Source: Roseivirga sp.
GTDB lineage: Bacteria; Bacteroidota; Bacteroidia; Cytophagales; Cyclobacteriaceae
Assembly: GCA_029262895.1 (NCBI GenBank)
Contig: JAJCYM010000069.1
Location: 1-64,000, forward strand
Reading direction: 5' to 3'
Length of the DNA stretch: 64,000 nt
Each line of letters starts with the position of its first letter. The first letter of the stretch is position 1. Below are positions 1 through 8,653 of the stretch, one piece after another. The translations under genes and the position numbers were made by a program. The notes under the pieces were generated by a model that saw nothing but the letters and a program-made list of their open reading frames with translations, did no database searches and was not told where the DNA came from.

Positions 1-79
1 GTTGCAACAGTTGTTTTATAACAACGCCTAAGTAAATGTAATAGTCAGGTAAAGCAATCCAATCACTCCCCCAAACCAT
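1..79 (-). CDS. possible partial CDS running off the left edge
   Basis: Reading leftward from an ATG at 77-79, 26 codons are open to the window edge and give a hydrophobic, aromatic-rich N-terminus (starting MVWGSDWIALPDYYIYLGVV). It lies downstream of two leftward promoter-like elements (254-285 and 146-178), which supports a transcribed gene here. The family cannot be recognised from so few residues. It could also be a chance open frame in the leader of an RNA gene. Confidence 0.3.
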   Translation of the reverse strand, partial: MVWGSDWIALPDYYIYLGVVIKQLLQ

Positions 80-145
80 CAAAAAACAGCACGTTTGCTG
101 ATCCTTTTTGTAACGCTTTTAAAAGTCTCCCCCTCAAAGCGGATG

Positions 146-178
146 CAAAGATATTTAATTAATTTTTCATCCTCACAA
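146..178 (-). promoter_or_regulatory. Bacteroidota-type promoter, leftward (proximal)
   Basis: On the minus strand TATCTTTG (complement of 146-153) matches the TAnnTTTG -7 element. A TTG (complement of 176-178) lies 22 bases upstream, as expected for a Bacteroidota -33 element. It would drive transcription out of the left edge of the window. Confidence 0.5.
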
Positions 179-232
179 CTTTATCCGAAAAATATTTAGA
201 AAGTTTTTCAGGGCCGTTGTTTCTGTTGAAAT

Positions 233-250
233 CCCCTATCGTTTTAGGGG
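233..250. other. short hairpin between two leftward promoters
   Basis: CCCCTA (233-238) and TAGGGG (245-250) form a perfect 6-bp stem with a 6-nt loop. It sits just downstream of the distal leftward promoter, so it would be at the very 5' end of that transcript. It has no obvious poly-T tract, so it is more likely a leader structure than a terminator. Confidence 0.4.
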
Positions 251-253
251 TCG

Positions 254-285
254 CAAATGTAGGTAAGTCTTACTCAATGGAACAA
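254..285 (-). promoter_or_regulatory. Bacteroidota-type promoter, leftward (distal)
   Basis: TACATTTG on the minus strand (complement of 254-261) matches TAnnTTTG, with TTG (complement of 283-285) 21 bases upstream. Together with the element at 146-178 this makes a tandem promoter pair for whatever lies left of the window. Confidence 0.5.
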
Positions 286-317
286 CCTTTTTAAGAACAT
301 TTTTTAAAGAAAATTGC

Positions 318-336
318 AACTGATTGAGCATCAGTT
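318..336 (-). terminator. hairpin directly after the DUF2480 gene
   Basis: AACTGAT (318-324) and ATCAGTT (330-336) form a 7-bp stem with a 5-nt loop. It begins at the base after the stop codon of the minus-strand gene and is followed by a short T-rich stretch on that strand (GCAATTTTC). It is a plausible intrinsic terminator for the run of minus-strand genes, though the T-tract is interrupted. Confidence 0.45.
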
Positions 337-855
337 TTAACTGGCCTTTGGTCTCTTATAAAGAGGGACAGTGCTGCATGGTTCTCCATACATTATTGTC
401 TTGGCAATTGGCCTGAGCAGTCTTGTTATTTCTACATAGGCCGACTCTGGCACCGGTAATTTTCCACAACCCTTGATAACAACGGGTTTGTCTTGAAATT
501 GAGCAAGGTCAATTTCTGACAGTGTTTTTTCAAACAAGGCATACTCCAGCACATCCAATTGGCCCATCACAACCAAATTGGCATAAGGCTCCAGTTTTGT
601 TGTCAATAACATATAGGCCCAAGTAGGTACTATGGCATCTTCAGAGCAAATGATCGCTACATTCATTCCTTGGTACTGTGACCAATCGTTGGTTTTCACA
701 AAATCCCTGAAGTCTTTCTCTTTTAATATGAGTCCTTGAAAAAGGTTCTGTGCAATATCATAGACTACTCTTTCTCCTTTATGATAGTACTCTTCCAGAT
801 CAAAAGTGATTAAGGGGCTTTTTGTGACTCTATTTATTATCTCTCTCTCTTCCAT
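337..855 (-). CDS. DUF2480 family protein
   Basis: This 172-residue soluble protein resembles the DUF2480 family, which is largely restricted to Bacteroidota and has no established function. The N-terminus (EEREIINRVTKSPLITFDLE) and the C-terminal part with KGCGKLPVPESAY are the recognisable parts. There is no signal peptide or membrane segment. The gene starts 1 base after the tsaB stop, so the two are almost certainly co-transcribed. It is the last gene of the minus-strand run and is followed immediately by a hairpin. Assignment is by remembered family resemblance; the biochemical role is unknown. Confidence 0.8.
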   Translation of the reverse strand: MEEREIINRVTKSPLITFDLEEYYHKGERVVYDIAQNLFQGLILKEKDFRDFVKTNDWSQYQGMNVAIICSEDAIVPTWAYMLLTTKLEPYANLVVMGQLDVLEYALFEKTLSEIDLAQFQDKPVVIKGCGKLPVPESAYVEITRLLRPIAKTIMYGEPCSTVPLYKRPKAS

Positions 856-856
856 C

Positions 857-1543
857 TCACAGTAATTTCTTTGGCGTTGTGGCTACGAAGTCCTTCAAAT
901 AGTATGGCTCGAAATAGGCGACATCTTCGAATTCGTTATTCAAAAATGACTGATGCGCCAATTTACCCACAGCGGATGCCGAGGGAGAAATTCCATTGAT
1001 AAAACTCGCTTTTCGATTTCCTGATTTCAATTCTCTGAACTTATCTGAACCATTTCCAAAGAACAACACCGAAGTTGATTCCAGCGTTTCATCAAAACTC
1101 GAATTGTCAAGAATCTTTGCACTCGTGGGTTCCTCTTCGTTCAAGTCTGTGTCATAAAGCGCTGTGTAAACCTCCATTCTTCGTGCGTCTATCATTGGAC
1201 ACAAAAGCGCACCATTGACGTTGAATTGATTTACCTCATATGCCATGGCCTTTAAGGTATTAATAGCAATTAAGGGTTTATCCAAAGAATAGCACAATCC
1301 CTTTGCCGTTGATACACCAATTCTAAGACCAGTATAGGAGCCTGGTCCTTTAGACACCGCGATAGCCTCTAACTCTGAGAATTTGAGCTTTGTATGATTC
1401 ATCAGTGATTCAATAACCACAGTCAGCAAATTGGCATGTGACTTCTCCAGAAACAGTTTTTCGGTTGCAACAAGCTCTCCATCTCTCGACAAGGCTACGG
1501 AGCAAACGGTTGTTGAAGTTTCAATACTTAGAATAAGTGACAT
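857..1543 (-). CDS. tsaB: tRNA threonylcarbamoyladenosine biosynthesis protein TsaB
   Basis: TsaB is the non-catalytic ASKHA-fold partner of TsaD in making the t6A modification at position 37 of ANN-decoding tRNAs in the cytoplasm. The 228-residue protein begins with the typical LSIETSTTVCSVAL strand, followed by the VSKGPGSYTGLRIGVSTAKG signature at about residues 63-82 and AINTLKAMA after it. Length is normal for the family. It lies between a TSUP permease and a DUF2480 gene on the same strand with very short gaps (22 bases and 1 base), so it is probably in one transcript with them. TsaD/TsaE partners are not in the window. Confidence 0.92.
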   Translation of the reverse strand: MSLILSIETSTTVCSVALSRDGELVATEKLFLEKSHANLLTVVIESLMNHTKLKFSELEAIAVSKGPGSYTGLRIGVSTAKGLCYSLDKPLIAINTLKAMAYEVNQFNVNGALLCPMIDARRMEVYTALYDTDLNEEEPTSAKILDNSSFDETLESTSVLFFGNGSDKFRELKSGNRKASFINGISPSASAVGKLAHQSFLNNEFEDVAYFEPYYLKDFVATTPKKLL

Positions 1544-1565
1544 GGCCGATATTTCAATTGTGAAA

Positions 1566-2378
1566 TCAGATGATTTGACTGAGCTTATTTATAATCACCA
1601 GGAACAAGAACAGTACAAAGATATAACTGATCAGGCGGTTGGAAAAACGACCGGCTAACCTTACTCCAATTGGTGAAGCAATAGAAACACCTAAGCCCAG
1701 GGATATTGCTACTGGGACGACTATATATCCTTGTGTTAAATATTCCAGATTAGCAGTTGGTTGTTGCATTAAGTTAACAATGGTGATTGCCAAGGAGGTG
1801 ATGAATATTGCCCCTAAGGAAATAGACTTAGCCTTTCTCATCATCATATTCAAACCACTGTTCAGGATTGGTATAATTACTATACCTCCACCTAGCCCGG
1901 AAAGTGCCGATATGGCTCCTCCCAAAACTCCTGTTAAACCCAAGACCTTGAATCCTGCACTCTTTTCTTTTAGAACTTCTCCCTTTTTATGTGCTTGTTT
2001 CAAGGTTCTATAAATTATGAATAGTGCAATCCCAATTATAAGGGGGTTGAAGTGTTCTCTTTGGTACCATTCTGTGTTAACCACAAACTCAAGCGAGAGT
2101 ATTGAAAATACCAACCCCACTATGCCGATGATCAAGGCTGGTTTTAAAAAGAATTCTTTCCGTCTTATGTGAGCAATATTTCCGGCAAGTCCTGCGAACA
2201 TGGTGCCTACCAAGGAGTTTGCAATGGTGAATTGTATCACTTCCGACTGTGGCACTCCCATGTGAGCTAAAATGTAAGGTAAAGCAAGGACGTAGACTAT
2301 ACCCCCGCCAATACCTATAAGGCCTGCCAATAGACCTCCCAGAAGACCAATTAAAAATAGAATAACAAAATACAACAT
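1566..2378 (-). CDS. TSUP family (TauE/SafE) membrane permease
   Basis: This 270-residue integral membrane protein has about eight hydrophobic segments. It carries the family glycine motif near the N-terminus (GLLAGLIGIGGGIVYVLALP) and a second copy in the C-terminal half (GGAISALSGLGGGIVIIPIL). This duplicated half-structure is typical of TauE/SafE (TSUP) transporters, which move sulfite, sulfonates or other small organosulfur or carboxylate anions across the inner membrane. The substrate cannot be read from sequence. It lies between the S41 protease (57-base gap) and tsaB (22-base gap), same strand, probably co-transcribed without an obvious functional link. Confidence 0.88.
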   Translation of the reverse strand: MLYFVILFLIGLLGGLLAGLIGIGGGIVYVLALPYILAHMGVPQSEVIQFTIANSLVGTMFAGLAGNIAHIRRKEFFLKPALIIGIVGLVFSILSLEFVVNTEWYQREHFNPLIIGIALFIIYRTLKQAHKKGEVLKEKSAGFKVLGLTGVLGGAISALSGLGGGIVIIPILNSGLNMMMRKAKSISLGAIFITSLAITIVNLMQQPTANLEYLTQGYIVVPVAISLGLGVSIASPIGVRLAGRFSNRLISYIFVLFLFLVIINKLSQII

Positions 2379-2435
2379 CCCGGAATGATCTGCTCCTGTA
2401 AAGGGATGCTAAGATAGTAGAAGTTATGAGATCGA

Positions 2436-4088
2436 CTACTGGCCGGACAAAGTCCTTCTATATAGCTCCAGATCTGAAAGCACTTCGATTGCCTTTGTTA
2501 TGTCATCATCGTTTTGAAGAGATACTTTGATTTGTCCTTCTTCCAAAAAATCTCTCGTAACAAACTCCTCCTTTAACAAATATTTGATCTCGTCCTTGTT
2601 GTCGTTCAGGTCCTTTACTTTGTCGTGCTTTACCGCTACTTCCAGATTATCAAGTTGAGTTCTAATAGATTCGAGTTCGCCAGAAGTTTCAGCTACTAAT
2701 TTCAATCGCTCAATCTCCTTTTCAAGTGGCGTGGTATAGTCATAGTCCTTGTCTGACAGCCACGTAACAAAGTCGTTGAAAACTTGATCTGTAATCTCGA
2801 AATCCGCGATTTCACCTATTTCACCGATGCTGGTTGCATATTCTGTTCCGAAGTCAAAAAATAAGTCCTTTGCCAAAATCCCAACTGTGATAGGCGATAA
2901 TTTTTCTTTATTAATGACAAAGTCAGGATCAACACCTCCTCCATCGTACACCTTTCGGTTATTGGTAGTTCTGAATTCAGTTTTTAAGGAATCGGCCAGT
3001 TTGCCAACGCTTCCATCTTCATTGCGGTTGCTGTAGTCTATGGCTTGGATACATCTGCCACTAGGTGTGTAATACTTTGCGATGGTCACCTTCATTTGGG
3101 AGTTATAAGAAAGGGGTAACGTTCTTTGAACCAGTCCTTTGCCATATGACCTCTGCCCAATAACAACACCACGATCATAGTCCTGAATGGTGCCTGCCAC
3201 AATTTCTGAAGCCGAAGCACTGTTGCTGCTGGTTAGTACAACTAAAGGAACCTCTAAATCGAATGGATTATTTAATGTTTTATAAGAGGCATTCATCTCT
3301 TCAATCTTGCCCTTTGTTGTCACAACCAATTCTCCTTTAGGAACAAAGAGGTTGACAATGTTCACAGATTCTCCTAAAAGGCCACCAGGATTACCTCTTA
3401 CGTCAAGTACAAATTTTTGAGCTCCTGACTTTTTCAATTCCTTTAGTGCTTTCTCAACTTCTTTGGAGGCGTCTACCGTAAAACCCGTTAGTTTGACAAT
3501 ACCAATTTCATCATTGAGCATTCCATAATAAGGCACGTTTGGCAGATCAATTTGCTCAAGTTCTACTTCGAACTCCATTTCGCCTACGTTATGCCGCAAT
3601 ACTTTTAGTTTAACCTTTGAGGCAGATTGCCCTTTAAGGTATTGACTTGCTTTGTCATATTCTCCCCTTACATCTAACTCATTTATGGCAATGATTTCAT
3701 CTCCTCTTTTGAGGCCTGCCCTGTCTGCCGCAAAGCCTTTGTTCGGCAGTATTACCGTGACCTTGCCATCTCTGTCTCCAACTATAGCTCCAATTCCTCC
3801 ATACTGACCGGTGTTTTCGGTTCGCACATCTTCAATCTCATCTTCCGGATAGAACTGGGTATAAGGATCCAAAGAACCGAGCATGGCATCTGCCCCGGTT
3901 TTAACCAATGTATTGGGGTTGAGTTCATCAACATACTGGGCATTAACTTCTTTGTATAGGGTAACAAAAATGTCAATGTTCTTCATGATTTCGAAGTACT
4001 TGTCATTTTGCGGTTTTGTAAATGACCAAAGGCCGATGACGGCTATAAGCCCGAATACCAAATATTTCTTCTTTACCTGCTTCTTCAT
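2436..4088 (-). CDS. S41 family C-terminal processing protease (CtpA/Prc type)
   Basis: A periplasmic serine protease that trims C-termini of exported proteins. Its 550 residues start with KKQVKKKY and one hydrophobic anchor (about 9-24: YLVFGLIAVIGLWSF). A PDZ domain follows (about 90-170, including GGIGAIVGDRDGKVTVI), then the peptidase core. The Ser/Lys dyad is visible in LTSSNSASASEIVAG (Ser) and QRSYGKGLVQ (Lys). A charged, probably helical C-terminal extension of about 130 residues follows. The gene starts 6 bases after rnpA. An rpmH-rnpA-S41 order is, to my knowledge, common in Bacteroidota. The exact substrate is unknown. Confidence 0.92.
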   Translation of the reverse strand: MKKQVKKKYLVFGLIAVIGLWSFTKPQNDKYFEIMKNIDIFVTLYKEVNAQYVDELNPNTLVKTGADAMLGSLDPYTQFYPEDEIEDVRTENTGQYGGIGAIVGDRDGKVTVILPNKGFAADRAGLKRGDEIIAINELDVRGEYDKASQYLKGQSASKVKLKVLRHNVGEMEFEVELEQIDLPNVPYYGMLNDEIGIVKLTGFTVDASKEVEKALKELKKSGAQKFVLDVRGNPGGLLGESVNIVNLFVPKGELVVTTKGKIEEMNASYKTLNNPFDLEVPLVVLTSSNSASASEIVAGTIQDYDRGVVIGQRSYGKGLVQRTLPLSYNSQMKVTIAKYYTPSGRCIQAIDYSNRNEDGSVGKLADSLKTEFRTTNNRKVYDGGGVDPDFVINKEKLSPITVGILAKDLFFDFGTEYATSIGEIGEIADFEITDQVFNDFVTWLSDKDYDYTTPLEKEIERLKLVAETSGELESIRTQLDNLEVAVKHDKVKDLNDNKDEIKYLLKEEFVTRDFLEEGQIKVSLQNDDDITKAIEVLSDLELYRRTLSGQ

Positions 4089-4094
4089 AAATGA

Positions 4095-4505
4095 CTATTT
4101 AGTTTTTGTCACTTCAACAATCAAACGGTTGATCGATTTGATTAGTTTGCTTTCGATCAACGGAAAAGGATGAATTTCTTTCCCTGTATAAATATAGGCA
4201 ATGAGCAATGGGGTGGTAATCTTCTCTGCTGAATAGAGAGAATACTTATTCAAACGGTAAGATTCCTTGATTCTTCGCTTGATTAGGTTACGATCGACCG
4301 CACGTTTAAACCTCTTTTTGGAAACAGAAATAACGACCTGGTGTCTCGAATAAGACGTATCCGGATTGGGTAAGTAAATAACCTTAAAGGGGTACAAATA
4401 AAAAGAGGAGCCTTTTTCAAAAAGCTCCTGAATTAATTTCTTACTGTTTAGTCTCTCCTCTTTCGGGAAAGTTTGTTTACTCGATACAGTTAATGGGTGG
4501 GTCAT
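4095..4505 (-). CDS. rnpA: ribonuclease P protein component
   Basis: RnpA is the protein subunit of RNase P, which removes 5' leaders from pre-tRNAs. The 136-residue basic protein contains the family RNR motif region (VSKKRFKRAVDRNLIKRRIK, about residues 81-100) and an N-terminal FPKEERL segment typical of RnpA. It lies 39 bases downstream of rpmH, the nearly universal bacterial gene pair, and is followed within 6 bases by the S41 protease. Transcription probably starts at the promoter at 4748-4778. Confidence 0.95.
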   Translation of the reverse strand: MTHPLTVSSKQTFPKEERLNSKKLIQELFEKGSSFYLYPFKVIYLPNPDTSYSRHQVVISVSKKRFKRAVDRNLIKRRIKESYRLNKYSLYSAEKITTPLLIAYIYTGKEIHPFPLIESKLIKSINRLIVEVTKTK

Positions 4506-4544
4506 TGAGGTCTCAAATTACAAAACCTCTAGATATCGAGGAAC

Positions 4545-4703
4545 TTATTTCTGACCTCTGGTTTCGTCAGAAACTGTCAGCTTGTGTCTGCCTTTCGCTC
4601 TTCTCCTGGCAATGACGTTTCTACCGTTAGCAGATTCCATTCTTGACCTGAAACCGTGCTTATTCTTTCTCTTTCTCTGCGAAGGCTGGAAGGTTCTTTT
4701 CAT
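4545..4703 (-). CDS. rpmH: 50S ribosomal protein L34
   Basis: Reading the minus strand from the ATG at 4701-4703 gives a 52-residue, very basic protein beginning [20 protein letters not shown] and ending DETRGQK, then TAA at 4545-4547. The KRTFQPS start, HGFRSRM and [13 protein letters not shown] segments are the hallmark of L34, a small protein of the large ribosomal subunit. It is followed 39 bases later by rnpA, the conserved neighbour, and is preceded by a good Bacteroidota promoter. It is short enough to be missed by length-filtered ORF calls. Confidence 0.97.
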   Translation of the reverse strand: MKRTFQPSQRKRKNKHGFRSRMESANGRNVIARRRAKGRHKLTVSDETRGQK

Positions 4704-4747
4704 GCTTATTAAAACTTATATAAATATTCTTTTCCCCAAAAGGAGTG

Positions 4748-4778
4748 CAAAGATAGAGAGCTTTTTCATTTTTACCAA
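4748..4778 (-). promoter_or_regulatory. promoter of rpmH-rnpA run
   Basis: TATCTTTG on the minus strand (complement of 4748-4755) matches the TAnnTTTG -7 element exactly, with TTG (complement of 4776-4778) 20 bases upstream. The element lies about 45 bases before the rpmH start codon. Confidence 0.65.
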
Positions 4779-4822
4779 TCGGACTCAAAAAATGTTTAGC
4801 TTTAATCCGATCAGCCAAAATT

Positions 4823-6499
4823 ATGCATTATAAATTCTCCTATAGCAATCCAAACACACATTTTATACATGTAGAGGTCAGAATTGACGCAATAACTCAA
4901 CCAGAATTGGTCATTCATCTCCCTTCCTGGAGGCCTGGACGATACGAAATTGCGAATTTCAGCAAAAACATATTGAATTTAAAAGTGACGGATAATGGCG
5001 ATTCGTCTTTGAAGGTCTCCAAAAATTCTAAAGACTCTTGGGTAATTCAAACCGAAGGTAGAGACTCAATTACTGTACACTATTCCTATTACGCCTTTGC
5101 CATGGACGCAGGTAACTCATGGCTTGACGAGGAACAGTTTTACATTAATTTTATCAATTGTGCAATATACGCGGATGGTTTTCTGAATGAGCCATGCACC
5201 GTATCACTGGATGTACCCTTAGACTATAAATGTGCTACGGGGCTGACACAGATTGACAATCATTCTTTCTCTGCTGCGTCTTACTATCAACTAGTTGATA
5301 GTCCATTGATCGCCAGCAACAGCTTGCGCCAAATCAAGTACTCTGTCCAAGATCATGACTTTAATATCTGGATTCAGGGAGATTTGCCAAAGACAGACCA
5401 AGAGTTAATCAAGGACTTTGAGCGGTTCACTCAGGTTCAAGTTGATGCGATGGGCGAATTCCCTTGTTCTGACTATCATTTTTTATTTCAGTGTTTACCT
5501 TACAAACATTACCATGGCGTTGAACACTTCAATTCTACCATCATTACCATTGGACCATCTGCAGAGCTTGCTGAGCGACAGAGATACAAGAAGCTTTTGG
5601 GAGTAAGTTGTCACGAGCTTTTTCATACCTGGAATGTGATTCGTCTTAGACCAAAAGAAATGGTTCCTTACAGTTTCAAAGAAGAGAACTATCACAAAAC
5701 CGGATTTATCACTGAGGGAATTACCACCTATTATGGTGACCTATTCCTTGTTCGAAGTGGTGTTTTTAGCGTCTCTGAATATGTTGAGGAATTGAATGAA
5801 TTGTTCAAAAAGCATTATAATAATCAGGGTAGGCGGAATATGTCAGTGGCCAATTCTTCTTACGACCTCTGGCTAGATGGCTATGAATCAGGAATACCTG
5901 GCAGAAAAGTCTCTATATATAATGAAGGTGCTCTCGCAGCTCTCATTTTGGATTTGCTCATTCGCTTAAAATGGACACATACAAAAAGTCTTGATGATGT
6001 AATGAGATTAATGTGGCGGGAGTATGGTCGGAATCTGAATGGATATGCAGAAGATGATTACAGAAAATGCGCTGAAGAAATTTTTGGTGAGTCCCTGGAT
6101 GAATATTTTGACGACTTTATATATGGAACTTCTCCATTTGAAAAAGCCTTAAGACCACTATTGGAGACATGCGGTTTCACATTTACCTTAATGGATGCTG
6201 AGAAAAGCGAAGAAAGAAATTTTGGATTCAGGCTGTCTGGCAATCAAATCATACAAATTGCAACTGGTTCTGAAGCCGAAGAACTACTTAGCCTAAAAGA
6301 CAAAATCCTAAAGGTGAACGGACAGGAATTTGTAAAAGAACAGGAGTTTGATGGTGAGATCAGTTTGGAGATTGAACGATTTGCTAAAATCAAAATGGTT
6401 CAACTCAATGCCTCCTCAAAATCATTCTTCCAAGTCTATCAAGTTGAGATATCAGATACAGGGAATCATCACCTAAAAAAGTGGTTCAACCAAAACTAA
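4823..6499 (+). CDS. M61 family metallopeptidase with PDZ domain
   Basis: A zinc metallopeptidase of the M61 (glycyl aminopeptidase-like) family, 558 residues. An N-terminal beta-rich domain (about 1-190, with the typical LPSWRPGRYEI segment) precedes the catalytic domain, where HELFHTWNVIRLRPKE (zinc ligands H264 and H268, catalytic E265) is followed by EGITTYYGDL carrying the likely third ligand. A PDZ-like region is at about 465-525 (FGFRLSGNQIIQIATGS). No signal peptide is evident, so the site of action is uncertain. The gene is divergent from rpmH and convergent with adenosine kinase, 13 bases apart. The substrate cannot be predicted. Confidence 0.9.
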   Translation: MHYKFSYSNPNTHFIHVEVRIDAITQPELVIHLPSWRPGRYEIANFSKNILNLKVTDNGDSSLKVSKNSKDSWVIQTEGRDSITVHYSYYAFAMDAGNSWLDEEQFYINFINCAIYADGFLNEPCTVSLDVPLDYKCATGLTQIDNHSFSAASYYQLVDSPLIASNSLRQIKYSVQDHDFNIWIQGDLPKTDQELIKDFERFTQVQVDAMGEFPCSDYHFLFQCLPYKHYHGVEHFNSTIITIGPSAELAERQRYKKLLGVSCHELFHTWNVIRLRPKEMVPYSFKEENYHKTGFITEGITTYYGDLFLVRSGVFSVSEYVEELNELFKKHYNNQGRRNMSVANSSYDLWLDGYESGIPGRKVSIYNEGALAALILDLLIRLKWTHTKSLDDVMRLMWREYGRNLNGYAEDDYRKCAEEIFGESLDEYFDDFIYGTSPFEKALRPLLETCGFTFTLMDAEKSEERNFGFRLSGNQIIQIATGSEAEELLSLKDKILKVNGQEFVKEQEFDGEISLEIERFAKIKMVQLNASSKSFFQVYQVEISDTGNHHLKKWFNQN

Positions 6500-6512
6500 A
6501 GGGTGTTATCCT

Positions 6513-7508
6513 CTATTTTAACTCTTGATGAATTGCTTGGGCCTCGTGCCACTGTAACCTGGGTCCGTATTGAGAAACCACTTTCGAAGAGGCCAAACTC
6601 GCCAGTTTACCTGACCCTGCATAAGTATGACCATGCGTAATACCGTAAAGAAAAGCTCCGGCAAACATATCTCCGGCACCATTAGTATCTATGGCCTTTA
6701 CGGGATAAGGCTCCACATCTATAAAGGTATCTCCATCATAAATCATGGCTCCGTTTTTTCCCTGAGTGATTACAAATCTTCGAGCATCCCTCTTCAAAGC
6801 CTGTCGTGCCTCTTCCAGATTGTCTTTTCCTGTGAACACTTTGGCTTCTTCTTCATTACAAAAGAGCAAATCAACAGAAGCACCAACCACGTCTATCATT
6901 TGCTCCCTAAATATTTGAACTATCGTAGGGTCAGAAAGCGTAATGGCAGTTAACACTCCATTGTCTTCGGCAATCTTCTTTCCAAATTTCATTGCCTCTA
7001 CGCCATTATTGGAGGTAACAAGGTAACCTTCCAAATAGAGGTACTGAGAGTCTTTAATCGCATATTCATCAATCTGATTTACCGACATTCCGGTGGTAAT
7101 GCCCAAATAAGTATTCATGGTACGCTCGGCATCCAATGTGATCATTACCAGGCACTTCCCGGTTATGCCATCCTCACGTTCTTTCCCATCAAGGTTTGTA
7201 TCCACTCCGGCCTCCTTCATGTCCTTTAGATAGAAATCGCCAAACTCATCATTGGCCACCTTGCAGGAATAAAAACTCTTGCCCCCAAATTGGCTAACGG
7301 CAATGATGGAATTGGCTGCTGAGCCTCCAGACTTTCGGCTCGTATCTTCAGAATTAATGGCGTTGATCAAGCGAAACTGCGTGTCCTCATCAACCAGGGT
7401 CATTACGCCTTTCTCAACCTTATGATCATAGAGAAATTGTTCATTTACCTTAAATTCAAGGTCAACCAAGGCATTGCCTATCCCATATACATCGTACTTC
7501 TTTTTCAT
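6513..7508 (-). CDS. adenosine kinase (PfkB family)
   Basis: This ribokinase-fold sugar/nucleoside kinase has 331 residues. The N-terminus reads YDVYGIGNALVDLEF, then a GGSAANS substrate motif at about 62-68 and the C-terminal PfkB signature with the catalytic Asp, DTNGAGDMFAGAFLYG (about 274-289). The overall pattern matches bacterial adenosine kinases, which phosphorylate adenosine to AMP in purine salvage. Other nucleosides or sugars cannot be excluded. The gene is monocistronic or follows the MBL gene (122-base gap); a possible promoter lies at 7571. Confidence 0.87.
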   Translation of the reverse strand: MKKKYDVYGIGNALVDLEFKVNEQFLYDHKVEKGVMTLVDEDTQFRLINAINSEDTSRKSGGSAANSIIAVSQFGGKSFYSCKVANDEFGDFYLKDMKEAGVDTNLDGKEREDGITGKCLVMITLDAERTMNTYLGITTGMSVNQIDEYAIKDSQYLYLEGYLVTSNNGVEAMKFGKKIAEDNGVLTAITLSDPTIVQIFREQMIDVVGASVDLLFCNEEEAKVFTGKDNLEEARQALKRDARRFVITQGKNGAMIYDGDTFIDVEPYPVKAIDTNGAGDMFAGAFLYGITHGHTYAGSGKLASLASSKVVSQYGPRLQWHEAQAIHQELK

Positions 7509-7570
7509 TCTTGACTAATAATTAAAGTTGAGTCGGACTCTGTTTCTTACACTCTTTATCAATGAGGAAT

Positions 7571-7578
7571 CAAAAGTA
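7571..7578 (-). promoter_or_regulatory. possible -7 element of the adenosine kinase gene
   Basis: TACTTTTG on the minus strand matches TAnnTTTG, about 65 bases before the start codon. No convincing TTG -33 element is at the expected spacing, so support is partial. Confidence 0.35.
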
Positions 7579-7630
7579 ATGAGATAAAAATTAGAATAAA
7601 ATCGACCGCGTGATTAAACAATCACACCGA

Positions 7631-8434
7631 CTAGAAAGTCATACTGGCTAAGGGCTCATTTAAAATGATAGCCCCGGGAAATCTAGTTTTTACTTGCTGA
7701 ATATTTTGAGTCAAATTAGGGATAGGGAAATGCGAGATAAGGTAGTGCTCGGCTCCGATAACCGTTTTCATTTCAGCCAAAGCCTGTGGTTGAAACAGCA
7801 ACCAATAAGGAAGAATAGCCACAGTGATATTTCTGTCAGGCAAATTTAAAGAACGCAATATGTCCCCCTCCCAATCAGGGTCACCAACATGTAAAACCTT
7901 GTATTCACCAAGCTCAATAATGTGTCCTAAATTTTGCACCCAAGACCATTGTGCAGGGTTTGAATGAGGAATTTTGAAAGCAGTAATATTAACCCCATTG
8001 AGTTGGAGTTCTGAAATATTCTCTGACAAATTATACTCAATTATTTGTTCTTGAATATCAGCAAATGGCGAAAATATTTTGCGCAGGCTATCTGCAATCT
8101 GCGGGGTGGCTATCATTTGGGCTTTATCATTTCTCTGAAGAAATGCTCCAACACGTTCAGGACGGAAGTGGGTATAGTGCACATGCGACTGAAGATATAC
8201 CTGGACATCCTGAAACTGACCCGCTCCATTAGTCATTTGTGTTAAAAGGCCATCAGTTGGAAAGGTGAAATCCGGATGGGACTCCTCGTACAGTGCGTCT
8301 ATAAGCACCTTTTGATCACCCGATTCTATTAGAAATCCCTCATTGCTAATAAACGTGAGTTTCAGCTCTTCTCTTATTTGAGATTTGGCTGAACAACCAA
8401 CAAGAAAAATGGAAAGAAGGAAAAGACAACGCAT
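7631..8434 (-). CDS. MBL-fold metallo-hydrolase-like lipoprotein
   Basis: A 267-residue putative lipoprotein: the N-terminus MRCLFLLSIFLVGCSAKSQ has a lipobox ending at C14. The body resembles the metallo-beta-lactamase fold: beta strands around LTFISNEGFLIESGDQKVLIDAL, a metal-site loop SHVHYTHF, a later IPHSNP, HVGDPDWEGD and ISHFPIPN. The usual HxHxDH motif reads HxHxTH, so one metal ligand is replaced and activity may differ from typical family members. It shares a 219-base intergenic region with the divergent M1 peptidase. The substrate is unknown. Confidence 0.75.
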   Translation of the reverse strand: MRCLFLLSIFLVGCSAKSQIREELKLTFISNEGFLIESGDQKVLIDALYEESHPDFTFPTDGLLTQMTNGAGQFQDVQVYLQSHVHYTHFRPERVGAFLQRNDKAQMIATPQIADSLRKIFSPFADIQEQIIEYNLSENISELQLNGVNITAFKIPHSNPAQWSWVQNLGHIIELGEYKVLHVGDPDWEGDILRSLNLPDRNITVAILPYWLLFQPQALAEMKTVIGAEHYLISHFPIPNLTQNIQQVKTRFPGAIILNEPLASMTF

Positions 8435-8653
8435 CCTTATAGGGTTTAGCTTGGTTTAATTAAACATTTTAGTCCAGTTTCGCAGCGTCAAGCTATACCC
8501 CAATTAGACTAGGTTATCAGAGCTCATCGTACAGAAACTAACTACATACAAACCTATAACCTTAAATAAGCAATAAGGAACTGAAAATTATTGTCGTTGA
8601 AAATACGGCATGATATTAGGTCTGTTGTATCTTGTAAACTGAATTGAAAATTT

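Noticed and set aside
1639-2013. 124-codon plus-strand frame
   Set aside because: Antisense to the well-supported TSUP permease gene; proline-rich antisense translation of membrane codons.
4790-4822. Promoter for the M61 peptidase gene (TAGCTTTA)
   Set aside because: Only a near match to TAnnTTTG, and no TTG at the right distance.
8600-8650. Promoter for the M1 peptidase gene (TATCTTG near 8629)
   Set aside because: The -7 element is one base short of the consensus and the spacing to an upstream TTG is wrong.
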